Below are positions 46,237 to 54,586 of a DNA stretch of 64,000 nt, piece by piece. The notes below the pieces were generated by a model that searched no databases, was not told the origin of the DNA, and worked only from the letters and a program-made list of their open reading frames with translations. The number at the start of each line of letters is the position of its first letter. Position 1 is the first letter of the stretch. The position numbers and the translations under genes were made by a program. This DNA is from VXMF01 sp965206775 (GTDB taxonomy: Bacteria; Acidobacteriota; Terriglobia; Bryobacterales; UBA6623): the NCBI GenBank assembly GCA_965206775.1, contig CBDBKU010000003.1:1922001-1986000 (forward strand), in the 5' to 3' direction.

Positions 46237-47817
46237 TCAGTCCGTGAACCGAAACGAATAAAGATCCGCCTCCTTCAACTCGATCCGCAGTCGAATCGGT
46301 TGACTAGTCAGTCGACCGACGTCGCCGCTGGATGGCCACGACACGAGTTGGTCAATGGAGTCGGCTTTCAACGGAACCGATCGCTCGAACCCCGGCAACG
46401 GCTCGCCATCGTCGCCGAGCACTGTCACCGTGGCGTAGCCGCCGGCGCGTACAGCGACATTCAGCAGGAGCGTCTCGCCCGAAACGATCAGAGGCTTCGT
46501 GATGAGCCGTCCTGATTCCGCGCCGGCGTTCAGCGACACGAACCCGTCGCGGCGCAAAACAGTTAGGTGCATGGCGCTGTGCGTGTCTTCGAGCCAGTCC
46601 GCTCGTTCGCTCTCACTGAGAGTCGAGGGATCGCGCGGGCTGCCGTCGGGCCAGCGGTCGTGTTGCGGGACGCGACGCTTGTTCCCTCCGTAGTAGAAAC
46701 GAACCTCGTCGTCGTGCAGGATGATGCCGTTGTAGGCGCCCAGTTGCAGTCGGTCGTAGTTGCCGACAAGTCCGCGCGTCAGAGGCGACGGCTCCAGGAA
46801 CGGCTGACGGTCGCCCAGCCGCCGCCAGTTCTCGAAGTCGCGGCTCATGGCTAGTTGGATCAGGTTGAAGCCGTCCGCGTTGCGGCGGTCGGGCAGCCTC
46901 TCGCCGGTTGGGTAGTACACCGTGATCAGGCCGAGATACAGGCCCTCGTAGGGGACCACGCCGAAGTTGTAGCACTCGGCCTGCCAGGTCGGAATGCGTC
47001 CCCCGCCTCCCGGGGGATCGACGAACAGCGGCTTGGCCAAAGCAGGATTCACCAGCCGCCGCCGAATGATGTCGAGCGCCATCTCCTGGTCGCGGCCTTT
47101 GTCCATGCCGAACATGAAGCGCGGCACAGACCACTCGACGAAATCCCTGCTGATCGACACATCGTAAGAGCGCCCGACCGTGTTCGGGTTCTCACGTTTC
47201 AGCAGCGCGAGGAACAAGCGCTTCTCACGATCGAACGTCATCGTCCCGGCATCGCCCGAGGGGAGCTCAACGTCGAGCTTCTTCCAATCGAAGCCGTCCT
47301 CGCTCACGACCGGGATGCGACCGCGCGGGACCGTCAGCAGGCCTTTGTAACGCCGCCGCGGATCTGGATCATCCGGGTCGTACACGACATGGACCAGGCG
47401 CTGATTGTCGGGCGTCGGGAACAAGTTGTTGCGCATCGATCCGTCGAACTCGACCAACCCGAGATTCGGCTTCTGCCAGTGCACGCCGTCTTGAGACGTT
47501 GCTAGCGCGTACCGGCGCCGTTGTCCGCGTTGGTCGTAGCGGCATTCGTAAACCTGCTTGTAGACGCCTTCCTCAGGGACCCACATCGGCGGCGAGAAGA
47601 TGCCGATGTAAACGCCCTCCCACGGGCGATCGGCTTTGAGCACCGCTCCGCGCTTCTGCGGCTGGTGCATCGTGCGCTTCAGGCCTTCGATCCGTTCGAC
47701 GATGTGATCGTCGAGAAAGAGTTGTCGGTGCGAACCGATTTCAATGGGTTCGGCGGCACGCAGCGCTGCCAGCGGAGTCAGCAACATTGCGGTGAGGGCA
47801 AGGATGGTCTGTTTCAT
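46237..47817 (-). CDS. Secreted beta-propeller protein resembling GH32/GH43-type hydrolases
   Basis: The 526-residue product has a Sec signal peptide (MKQTILALTAMLLTPLAALRAAEP) and begins EIGSHRQLFLDDHIVERIEGLKRTMHQPQKRG, a start common to uncharacterised propeller proteins of Planctomycetes and Acidobacteria. Blade-like repeats with W-x-x-P and SxD patterns follow: YALATSQDGVHWQKPNLGLVEFDG, PVVSEDGFDWKKL, DVSISRDFVEWSVP, QLAMSRDFENWRRLG. The C-terminal part is a beta-sandwich. Resemblance to five-bladed glycoside hydrolases is by pattern only, and catalytic residues cannot be assigned. It lies 161 bases after the sulfatase gene inside the composite transposon, so it probably acts on the same glycan. 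ATG 47817 starts the signal peptide. Confidence 0.7.
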   Translation of the reverse strand: MKQTILALTAMLLTPLAALRAAEPIEIGSHRQLFLDDHIVERIEGLKRTMHQPQKRGAVLKADRPWEGVYIGIFSPPMWVPEEGVYKQVYECRYDQRGQRRRYALATSQDGVHWQKPNLGLVEFDGSMRNNLFPTPDNQRLVHVVYDPDDPDPRRRYKGLLTVPRGRIPVVSEDGFDWKKLDVELPSGDAGTMTFDREKRLFLALLKRENPNTVGRSYDVSISRDFVEWSVPRFMFGMDKGRDQEMALDIIRRRLVNPALAKPLFVDPPGGGGRIPTWQAECYNFGVVPYEGLYLGLITVYYPTGERLPDRRNADGFNLIQLAMSRDFENWRRLGDRQPFLEPSPLTRGLVGNYDRLQLGAYNGIILHDDEVRFYYGGNKRRVPQHDRWPDGSPRDPSTLSESERADWLEDTHSAMHLTVLRRDGFVSLNAGAESGRLITKPLIVSGETLLLNVAVRAGGYATVTVLGDDGEPLPGFERSVPLKADSIDQLVSWPSSGDVGRLTSQPIRLRIELKEADLYSFRFTD

Positions 47818-47978
47818 GGTGTCGAATCCTCGGATTGTAACTGAAACGAACAAAGGCGCAGACAACACCCGAGGACGTGGCACATAGCTAATCTCTTAAG
47901 GCGAAAACTCCAATCTTGGTGCCTCCGAATCGAGTGCACTAGCATCAAGGATGAGGCAGCAGGCGATTGATGCGGCCG

Positions 47979-49406
47979 CTAATCCGATCGGTAATCTTGC
48001 TCCCGATTACTGCGCTCGCACGACGCATCCCAAGTCTTGACCGTTTCTTTCATCGACCGTGCCAGTTCGGGCCGTGCTGCAACAAGGTTGTCCCGTTCTC
48101 CTCGATCGATCACAACATCGAATAACATATCTTCGCTGCTGCGTGCGTCGTCTAGGTAGGAGAGGAACTTGTAGCGATTACCAACAAGGGCGTGATCCGG
48201 GGATCCCAGTCTTTCGGACTTGCCTTGCTCACCGCCGTCGGGAGTTTGGAAGGCGATCGGCTGAGGGCGCTCTTTCATCATTCCCTCGATGAGCGGCATC
48301 AGGTTGATGCCGTCGATGGGCTCCGGGCGGCCCTTTACCTCAAACCCCAGCGCCGCCAGCACGGTTGGAAAGTAGTCGGACGTCGAGCAGGGAATGTCCG
48401 TGGCGCGCGCCGCTTCGACGCGTGCGGGCCACTCCAGAATCCCTGGTACACGAATCCCGCCTTCGAACAGGCTTCGCTTGCGGCCGCGAAGTCCGTTGGT
48501 CGATCCCCGATAAGTGTCCTGATAATGGACCTTTCCCTCGGGCCCGTTATCACTTGTGTACCAGAGCATCGTGTTGTTAGCGACACCCAGGTCACGCAGT
48601 TCCTTGCGTAGCCGTCCTACCTGCTCGTCAAGGGCTGTAATGCAGCCGTAGAAGTGTTTTTCTCCCTCGCTGAACTCGGAGTACATCTTTTTATGACGCG
48701 GCCCGCCTCGTACGGGCCCGTGGGGTGCATGAAACCAGATCACGGCGAAGAATGGTTTGTCTTCGTCAACGGCTTGGCGCAGGAACGGGATCGCGCGGTC
48801 CATGATGACCCGCGAGTCATCGCCGTCGAGATTGTCTTTGGCATATTTACCGGGCCCGGTCCAGTACTTCGTACGGAACGACTGGTTCTTCATCGGGTCC
48901 CAGGTCGGCACGGCCTGCTCGGTCGCGAAACACTCGTCGAAGCCGTTCTCCCAAGGTGGCGAATAGTGTTCTTTCTGTCTGCCCCCGCGCCGGCCGTCGT
49001 CGATGTCGTTGGTGAGTGTCCCAAGATGCCATTTGCCGAAGTGGCCCGTAGCGAAGCCCTGCGTCTTCAGCGCCTCGGCCAGCGTGACCTCCTGCTTCTT
49101 TATGTGCCCGACGTTGGCGAAGTAGATGCCGTAGCGGTAGGGATGGCGACCCGTGAGCGCGCTGCCGCGCGTGGGAGAGCAGACGGGCGCGCCGGAGTAG
49201 AAGCGGTCAAAGCGAATGCCGGCCCGCGACATCGCGTCGAGGTTGGGCGTTTTAACGTAGGGGTGGCCGTTGTAGCCGACGTCGCCCCACCCCTGATCGT
49301 CAGACATGCAGAGAATGATGTTCGGTTTTGTGCCAGACGCCGCGCGAACCACAGGCCGAGCGGCCACACCAGCCAAGATGTTTTTCAGTACTGTTCGTCG
49401 ATTCAT
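47979..49406 (-). CDS. Secreted type I sulfatase within the composite transposon
   Basis: The 475-residue product starts MNRRTVLKNILAGVAARPVV, a twin-arginine-like leader. Active-site segments: NIILCMSDDQGWGDVGYNG, the formylglycine motif C76SPTR in SGAPVCSPTRGSALTGRHPYRYGI, TGHFGKWHLGTL and MLWYTSDNGPEGK. The SPTRGSALTGRHPYR-YGI-FANVGH pattern and LTNDIDDGRRGG are seen in N-acetylgalactosamine-6-sulfate/arylsulfatase-type enzymes, but specificity is not certain. The gene is 71 bases downstream of a TonB receptor and upstream of the propeller hydrolase in the same direction, a small transport-and-degradation operon that moved with the transposon. Confidence 0.92.
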   Translation of the reverse strand: MNRRTVLKNILAGVAARPVVRAASGTKPNIILCMSDDQGWGDVGYNGHPYVKTPNLDAMSRAGIRFDRFYSGAPVCSPTRGSALTGRHPYRYGIYFANVGHIKKQEVTLAEALKTQGFATGHFGKWHLGTLTNDIDDGRRGGRQKEHYSPPWENGFDECFATEQAVPTWDPMKNQSFRTKYWTGPGKYAKDNLDGDDSRVIMDRAIPFLRQAVDEDKPFFAVIWFHAPHGPVRGGPRHKKMYSEFSEGEKHFYGCITALDEQVGRLRKELRDLGVANNTMLWYTSDNGPEGKVHYQDTYRGSTNGLRGRKRSLFEGGIRVPGILEWPARVEAARATDIPCSTSDYFPTVLAALGFEVKGRPEPIDGINLMPLIEGMMKERPQPIAFQTPDGGEQGKSERLGSPDHALVGNRYKFLSYLDDARSSEDMLFDVVIDRGERDNLVAARPELARSMKETVKTWDASCERSNREQDYRSD

Positions 49407-49477
49407 GGCGATACCGTGGGAGCATGGAGACTCGAAAGAGTCCCCAGGCTAGTTTGCGTGCGAGATGGTGCGAACCT

Positions 49478-52400
49478 CTAGAACACGAACCGCAGACCCA
49501 ACTGGATCATCCGTTGTGTGCGTTGGAGCGTGGGTTCACTCCCAGCTCTGGTGATGCGGCCCGCGTTTCCTGTACCGATTCTGGAGTTGGGCGTGTTGAA
49601 CTGTGGGGTGTTGGTGATGTTGAAGCACTCGGCGCGGAACTGGAGCCGCTTGGATTCACTGATAGGGAAGTTCTTGAAGATCGAGAAATCAAGCTGCTTG
49701 GTTCCCGGCCCTTCGAGGACGTTCGGCCCGCTGTTGCCCCACATCCGGAAACCAGGCTCGGCAAAGGCGTCCACGTCGAACCAGCGGTTGATGTTCCGCT
49801 GACCCGGCGGGAGATTCCCATCACGCAGCCGGTCGGCCCGGGTGCCTTCACCGATGTTCAGCGTGTTGCTTCGGGCGCCGGGCGTGAACCGGAGTCCCTC
49901 ATAAAGACGGAGCCCTCCGTGAATCTCCCAGCCGCTGACGATCTGGTTCGCAACCGCGTTAGCCCCGCCGAGCAAAGGTTTTCCCCGCCCGAACGGAAAC
50001 TCGTATCCGAACGTCGACTGGAAGAAGCTCGGGATGTTGGTCCCGCAGTCGCCCTTCTCGCCCCTCAGGTCCGTGATTGGCAGCCCCCCCCCGGACGCCG
50101 AGATGCAGTGGCTCCAGGTGTAGCTGGCCTGGTAGTTCAGCCCGCTCGAGTACCGCTTGACCAACGTCGCCTGTAGGGCATGGTACGTACTGTTTCCCCT
50201 GGCGTGCCGGATCGAGACCGAGGAATGCTGCGGCCAGCGACGCCGACTATTCACCGAGCCGGTACCCGGGACCGCCTGGTTGAGGTTGAGACCCTGGTCC
50301 AGGTCGGTCCCTTTCGATCCAACGTAGGCGACAGTCAACTGTTGCTGGCCCAGCAATTGCTGCTGGACCGCAACATTCCACTGCTGTATGTACGAGGTCT
50401 CGAAGTCCTCCGCCAGCCCTCTTCGGTTCTGTCCCGGAGCGTCTGGGTCGCTTGTCCGGAAAACACCGTCTGAGATTGCCCAGGCCCCCTCGAAATCGCC
50501 CTGGCTGTTGTTGAGCGTCGAATTGATGAAAAAGGGTGGGTTCCCGGCAAGGCTCGCCCCCAAGTGGATCGGGATCATGGAGTAGTAGAGCCCGTAAGCA
50601 GCGCGCAACACGGTGGTGTCGGTGAGCCGGTAGGCAAGTCCCAGCCGAGGAGCGAAGTTATCCCAGTCCCCCGAGAGGCCACTACGCGAGATCCCGCCTT
50701 GTCCGACGGGAACCGGCTCTCCGCTCGCAATGTCGAACTGCATCATCCGGTCGGCGACCTCAACCTGGGGGTAGGATTGCGGGACCTCGTACCGGAGACC
50801 GAGGTTCAAGGCAAGTTTCGGGGTGACCTTCCAATCGTCCTGGAAGTGTAAGCCCCAGTCAGTCCTCCGCAATCCCCTCGTCCCGACGATTCCCCTCAGG
50901 TCGACAGTCCGCGGCTTTCCGAGAAGGAGCTCGGCGGCGCCAAACCCGGTGTTCTGTCGTTTGACCGGATTGTTCGTGTAGATCGAGGTGAACTGGAAGA
51001 AGCCCCGCGGCCGTTGGGCCTGGAACACGTTGGTCTGGCGTCGAATCACGTCAAATCCAATCTTGAGAGTGTGATTCCCCCGAGTGGCATCAAGGTTGTC
51101 ACTCATCTGGAAGTTGTTGGAGACGATGACCGCCGGCCGGAACTGAAAGTCACCGATATTATTGAGACCGGCGACACGGATCTCGGCAAGACCAGTGCTG
51201 AACTTGTCGACGTTGGAGTTGGGTATGCCGAACTCCTCGGAGATGTTGCGGTCTCCGTTTAGCGACGTACTCTTCAGCGGCTGCCGGGAGAAGCCGAGAC
51301 GAATCTGGTTGATGGTCCGCGGCGAAATGACGTGCGTGTAGCTCGGGACAATCTGGACGAAGGGAACGCTGATTCCAATGTAGGGTGTAGCCTCAGGGCC
51401 GAGTCTCTGCCGGCTGCTGTCGACGAAGTCCCACTGTGCGATGGTTGCCCGGACGAAACCGCGCGAGCCGCCCTGGAACTCCCGGTCAACTTTGACGGTG
51501 CCCTGGTCACTGGTGGTCGGCTGGGAACTGATGGGATTGAAATTGGATACCAAGCCAGGGCGATTTGGCAGCGGGTAGAAGTCCATCACGTTCTTGGCGG
51601 CCGGGTTGAAGCGGGCCGCCGGAATCACGTTCCCCGGAAACGGCTGCCGCACGATCTTGCCGGCGGCATCCGTCTCGCTGGTCAACGGATCGAAGATGGT
51701 GACCGGCCTCGATTGGGCCAGCAGGTCGCTGAAATCCCCGTCTTTCATGGGCGCTGTCGGTACCGTCGTCAGATGGGTGATGCCCTGCCCGATCCGCTTC
51801 CCTTCGTAGGACAAGAAGAAGAAGGTCTTGGCGTCGTTTCCACCCAGCGGGCCGCCCAGCGTGCCGCCGAAGACGTTCTGCCGCAGCGCCGCCTTGTCGC
51901 CCCGGGCGAAGTAGTTGCGCGCGTCGAGCTTGTCGTTGCGGAAATATTCGAACGCCGTGCCGTGGAACTCGTTCGTTCCGGACTTGTAGCCGATGTTGAT
52001 GGACGCCCCGGAGCGGCCGAACCGGGCGTCGGGAACCGAGGTCTCCACGCGAAACTGTTCAATTGCCTCCATCTCGACGAAGTTCATCACCCCCCCGCCC
52101 TGGTGATTGGAGTTGTTCTGGATACCATCCACCACGAAGTTGTTGTCATTGGGGTGGGAGCCGTTGACGGTGTTCGCCGTTTCCCCCCGCGCTGAGGAAA
52201 GGCCCAGCCCCCCGGCCTGCTGACGCGCCGGAACGACACCGGGGGTGTAGCGAATGATCTGTGCGAAATTCCGGCTGTTAATGGGCAAGGATTTTACCTC
52301 CCGCTCCGTTCGGAGGGTACTGAGGGTCGCGGCCTCGGTTTGGAGAACTTGTCCGACGGCTTCGACCGTAACGGACTCGGTCACCGCCCCGATCTGCAGG

Positions 52401-52717
52401 GTGAAATCGACGGCAAGCCGCTCGGAGAGGTGCAGCACGACGTCTTTCGCCGCAGTGAGAAACCCTTCCTGGGTGACCGTAATCCGGTAGGTCCCCGGCG
52501 GGAGAGGAGGAGACACATACAAACCGGTTGCGGCTGTCTCCAAGTCCAGCTGGTAATTTGTCCCAGTGTTCAGTACCGTCACCTTCGCACCGGGAATAAC
52601 TGCTTCCGAATTGTCGTAGACAAACCCGGAAAGAACTCCTGTGTCGACCTGAGCCGTGGCGCTGGAAACAACGAGAAGAGACAGAACGACTAGAGACACG
52701 AACTTCATATTCTTCAT
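49478..52717 (-). CDS. Oar-type TonB-dependent receptor within the composite transposon
   Basis: The 1079-residue product has a signal peptide (MKNMKFVSLVVLSLLVVSSATAQ), a carboxypeptidase-regulatory N-terminal domain (VLSGFVYDNSEAVIPGAKVTVL ... VSPPLPPGTYRITVTQEG), a plug (VKSLPINSRNFAQIIRYTPGVVP, and VNGSHPNDNNFVVDGIQNN near residue 215), and a long barrel ending RLQFRAECFNITNTPQF ... MIQLGLRFVF with a terminal Phe. An AGGAGG ribosome site sits nine bases before the ATG. Upstream is an unusual pair of inverted repeats (52849-52931). It would take up or bind the substrate of the sulfatase and propeller protein encoded behind it. Confidence 0.92.
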   Translation of the reverse strand: MKNMKFVSLVVLSLLVVSSATAQVDTGVLSGFVYDNSEAVIPGAKVTVLNTGTNYQLDLETAATGLYVSPPLPPGTYRITVTQEGFLTAAKDVVLHLSERLAVDFTLQIGAVTESVTVEAVGQVLQTEAATLSTLRTEREVKSLPINSRNFAQIIRYTPGVVPARQQAGGLGLSSARGETANTVNGSHPNDNNFVVDGIQNNSNHQGGGVMNFVEMEAIEQFRVETSVPDARFGRSGASINIGYKSGTNEFHGTAFEYFRNDKLDARNYFARGDKAALRQNVFGGTLGGPLGGNDAKTFFFLSYEGKRIGQGITHLTTVPTAPMKDGDFSDLLAQSRPVTIFDPLTSETDAAGKIVRQPFPGNVIPAARFNPAAKNVMDFYPLPNRPGLVSNFNPISSQPTTSDQGTVKVDREFQGGSRGFVRATIAQWDFVDSSRQRLGPEATPYIGISVPFVQIVPSYTHVISPRTINQIRLGFSRQPLKSTSLNGDRNISEEFGIPNSNVDKFSTGLAEIRVAGLNNIGDFQFRPAVIVSNNFQMSDNLDATRGNHTLKIGFDVIRRQTNVFQAQRPRGFFQFTSIYTNNPVKRQNTGFGAAELLLGKPRTVDLRGIVGTRGLRRTDWGLHFQDDWKVTPKLALNLGLRYEVPQSYPQVEVADRMMQFDIASGEPVPVGQGGISRSGLSGDWDNFAPRLGLAYRLTDTTVLRAAYGLYYSMIPIHLGASLAGNPPFFINSTLNNSQGDFEGAWAISDGVFRTSDPDAPGQNRRGLAEDFETSYIQQWNVAVQQQLLGQQQLTVAYVGSKGTDLDQGLNLNQAVPGTGSVNSRRRWPQHSSVSIRHARGNSTYHALQATLVKRYSSGLNYQASYTWSHCISASGGGLPITDLRGEKGDCGTNIPSFFQSTFGYEFPFGRGKPLLGGANAVANQIVSGWEIHGGLRLYEGLRFTPGARSNTLNIGEGTRADRLRDGNLPPGQRNINRWFDVDAFAEPGFRMWGNSGPNVLEGPGTKQLDFSIFKNFPISESKRLQFRAECFNITNTPQFNTPNSRIGTGNAGRITRAGSEPTLQRTQRMIQLGLRFVF

Positions 52718-52848
52718 GGGAATAGACCTCCTGCGCGAATGATGGCATGCGAGCTTGGGAAAAGTCAACGACATCTCTAACGTCTCAGAGATTCTCAAGA
52801 TGGCGGTTTTGGAGTGTGAGGGCCGGGGTCGCGGAGAGCAGTGTTGAC

Positions 52849-52931
52849 TGTCACATTATTTGAGTGAAAAGCCGTGATTTTTTTCACATTGGTGCGTATT
52901 TGCTGGGGAGAGTTTCTCAAATAATCTGACA
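52849..52931. promoter_or_regulatory. Inverted repeat pair upstream of the TonB receptor
   Basis: TGTCACATTATTTGAG at 52849-52864 is matched at 15 of 16 positions by the complement of CTCAAATAATCTGACA at 52916-52931. Between them GTGAAAA and TTTTCAC form a second, nested inverted pair. The structure lies about 130-215 bases before the receptor's ATG in an AT-rich pocket within GC-rich DNA, so an operator or looped regulatory site is possible; the ends of a small mobile sequence are the other reading. Confidence 0.45.
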
Positions 52932-52966
52932 AATTCGGACGCAGTTGCGCCGCGGAACGGAAGCCG

Positions 52967-53300
52967 CGGGGCACGGTGCGCCCGGCTGGTCGGGGTGGGC
53001 CTCCACGCGCGACGGGCAGCCTGCCCGTGATGGCCGCAACGGGGGGGGGAGCCTCCCCCGCGGCCGCAGGGGAGGCAAGATAGGGGTGGCCCGCGGGAAC
53101 AGCCCTCGCCGGGCCGTGGACGGTCCTACGCGGAGTTCGCCTACATCAAACGGGGCACGGTGCGTCTGGTCGGGGTGGGCCGCCGACGGGCAGCCTGCCC
53201 TTACCCCTCCCCCGCGGCCGCAGGGGAGGCAAGATAGGGGTGGCCCGCGGGAACAGCCCTCGCCGGGCCGTGGACGGTCCTACGCAGTTCCTACATCAAA
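52967..53300 (+). repeat. Tandem duplication, units of about 184 and 150 bp
   Basis: Unit 1 (52967-53150) and unit 2 (53151-53300) both begin CGGGGCACGGTGCG and end CTACATCAAA. Unit 2 lacks some internal stretches, but from CCTCCCCCGCGGCCGCAGGG to GACGGTCCTACGC the two are almost the same. There is no gene. The very GC-rich composition differs from both flanks. Confidence 0.8.
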
Positions 53301-53301
53301 C

Positions 53302-53535
53302 CAGTCTGACCGCCGAGGAATACCTTACCCGGCAGGAGTGGTGGAAGGCAACCCCTCCGCCCTGCCCGTACCACGAGCACGCGGCACGGCAGCTACCCGC
53401 GCGTGGTGCCCAAGGGCCTGCGGGTGCGGCGCTTTGTGTGCCCGGGCAGCGGCCGCACCGTCAGCCTGCTGCCGGTCTTCATGGCCGCGCGCTGCACGGG
53501 GACGCTGCAGGAAGTGGAAGCCACCGCTCGGCCGT
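53302..53535 (+). pseudogene. Fragment of a DUF6431-type transposase-associated gene
   Basis: Two overlapping frames give TAEEYLTRQEWWKATPPPCPYH and, one base over, SYPRVVPKGLRVRRFVCPGSGRT followed by VSLLPVFMAARCTGTLQEVE. This matches the N-terminal zinc-binding/HTH part found in some transposon-encoded proteins (DUF6431), with a frameshift between the CPYH and SYPR parts. After about 53530 it runs into the antisense end of the IS1380-type gene, so it has been cut there. The family name is from memory of the pattern. Confidence 0.5.
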
Positions 53536-54543
53536 GCCGCGCTTGTTGTAGAAGCGCACCACCGACCGGCTTGGCAAGCTCATGTTGGTCACGATAAATC
53601 CGACCCGCGGGAACAGCTCACCGAGATGATGCTCGACCTTGGCCACGATGCGTCGCGGCTTGGACCAACTCTCCGCCTGATAGCGGAAGCTCTTGTAGCG
53701 CACCAAGGGCTTGCGACCCGGCCTGCCCGGCGGGCGAAACAAGATGTCTTCGATCGCCAATTCCAAGCTCTTGTTGGCCGGAATGCGAATGGCGTACTGC
53801 ACTCCGCGTTCCGCCGAAAACTCATAAATCTCCGGCTTGGCAAAGGCCGCATCGCCCCGGAAGGTGACCTGTTTGCCCGCAGCCTGTTGGCGCTTGATCT
53901 CGGGCAGCAGCAACTCCTTCCAGTCCTCAGCGCTGTGCACGTTGCCTGGACGCAGCTTCGCCGCCAGGCAATCCCCATGCTGGTTGAACAACAACAGCGG
54001 GTGGTAGCAGACCGACTCGAAATGGCCGTTGTAGGCGCTGCCCTCTTGCTGGCCGTGGACAGGGCTTTCGGTCGAATCCATGTCGAGCACGACGCGCTCG
54101 GAGTCGTCTTGCGTCTCGGCTTGCGCCACCAGCTCGCGGTTCACAGCCATCAGCCCCAGCAAGTTCTCCTCGCTCGCCAGCATCTCCGTCTCGAAGCTCT
54201 GCAGTCGCGAGGTCAGTGCCCCGCCGCGATCCCAGTTCCTCTTCGAGCCGATCAAGCGAAACGTCGGGTCAGCCGACACTCGGACGGCGTCATTGAGGTC
54301 CTCGTAGCCTGCCAGCCGAGAGTAGACTGACTGCCGCAGCAGATCGGCCAGCGGGAACTTCTTGTTCAAGCCTTGCCGTGGGTCACTGAGGTGTTCGTCG
54401 ATCAGCTTCCCGAGTCCGAGTCGCTCGTCCAGCTCGCGGACCAGGATCAGCCCGCCGTCGGAAGTGACACGCGATCCTTGGAAATCGACTTTCAATAAGC
54501 CGTTGAAGCTTAGCTGGAACGGTTTGTTTTCTTTTTCACCCAT
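53479..54543 (-). pseudogene. IS1380-family transposase, C-terminally truncated
   Basis: The frame encodes the IS1380 transposase from its start: FQGSRVTSDGGLILVRELDERLGL, VVLDMDSTESPVHGQQEGSAYNGHF with the first catalytic Asp, CLAAKLRPGNVHSAEDW, and VTFRGDAAFAKPEIYEF with the second. It ends shortly after VVRFYNKRGTAE, where full-length members continue for roughly 100 residues including the last catalytic acidic residue. The final 15 codons are unrelated sequence from the fragment at 53302-53535. It is therefore inactive. The right IS66 copy inserted just upstream of its start. Confidence 0.85.
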
Positions 54544-54586
54544 TGGGTGTTGATCTCCTCAGCGCCTTGAGTGCTTTCCAACCCGC

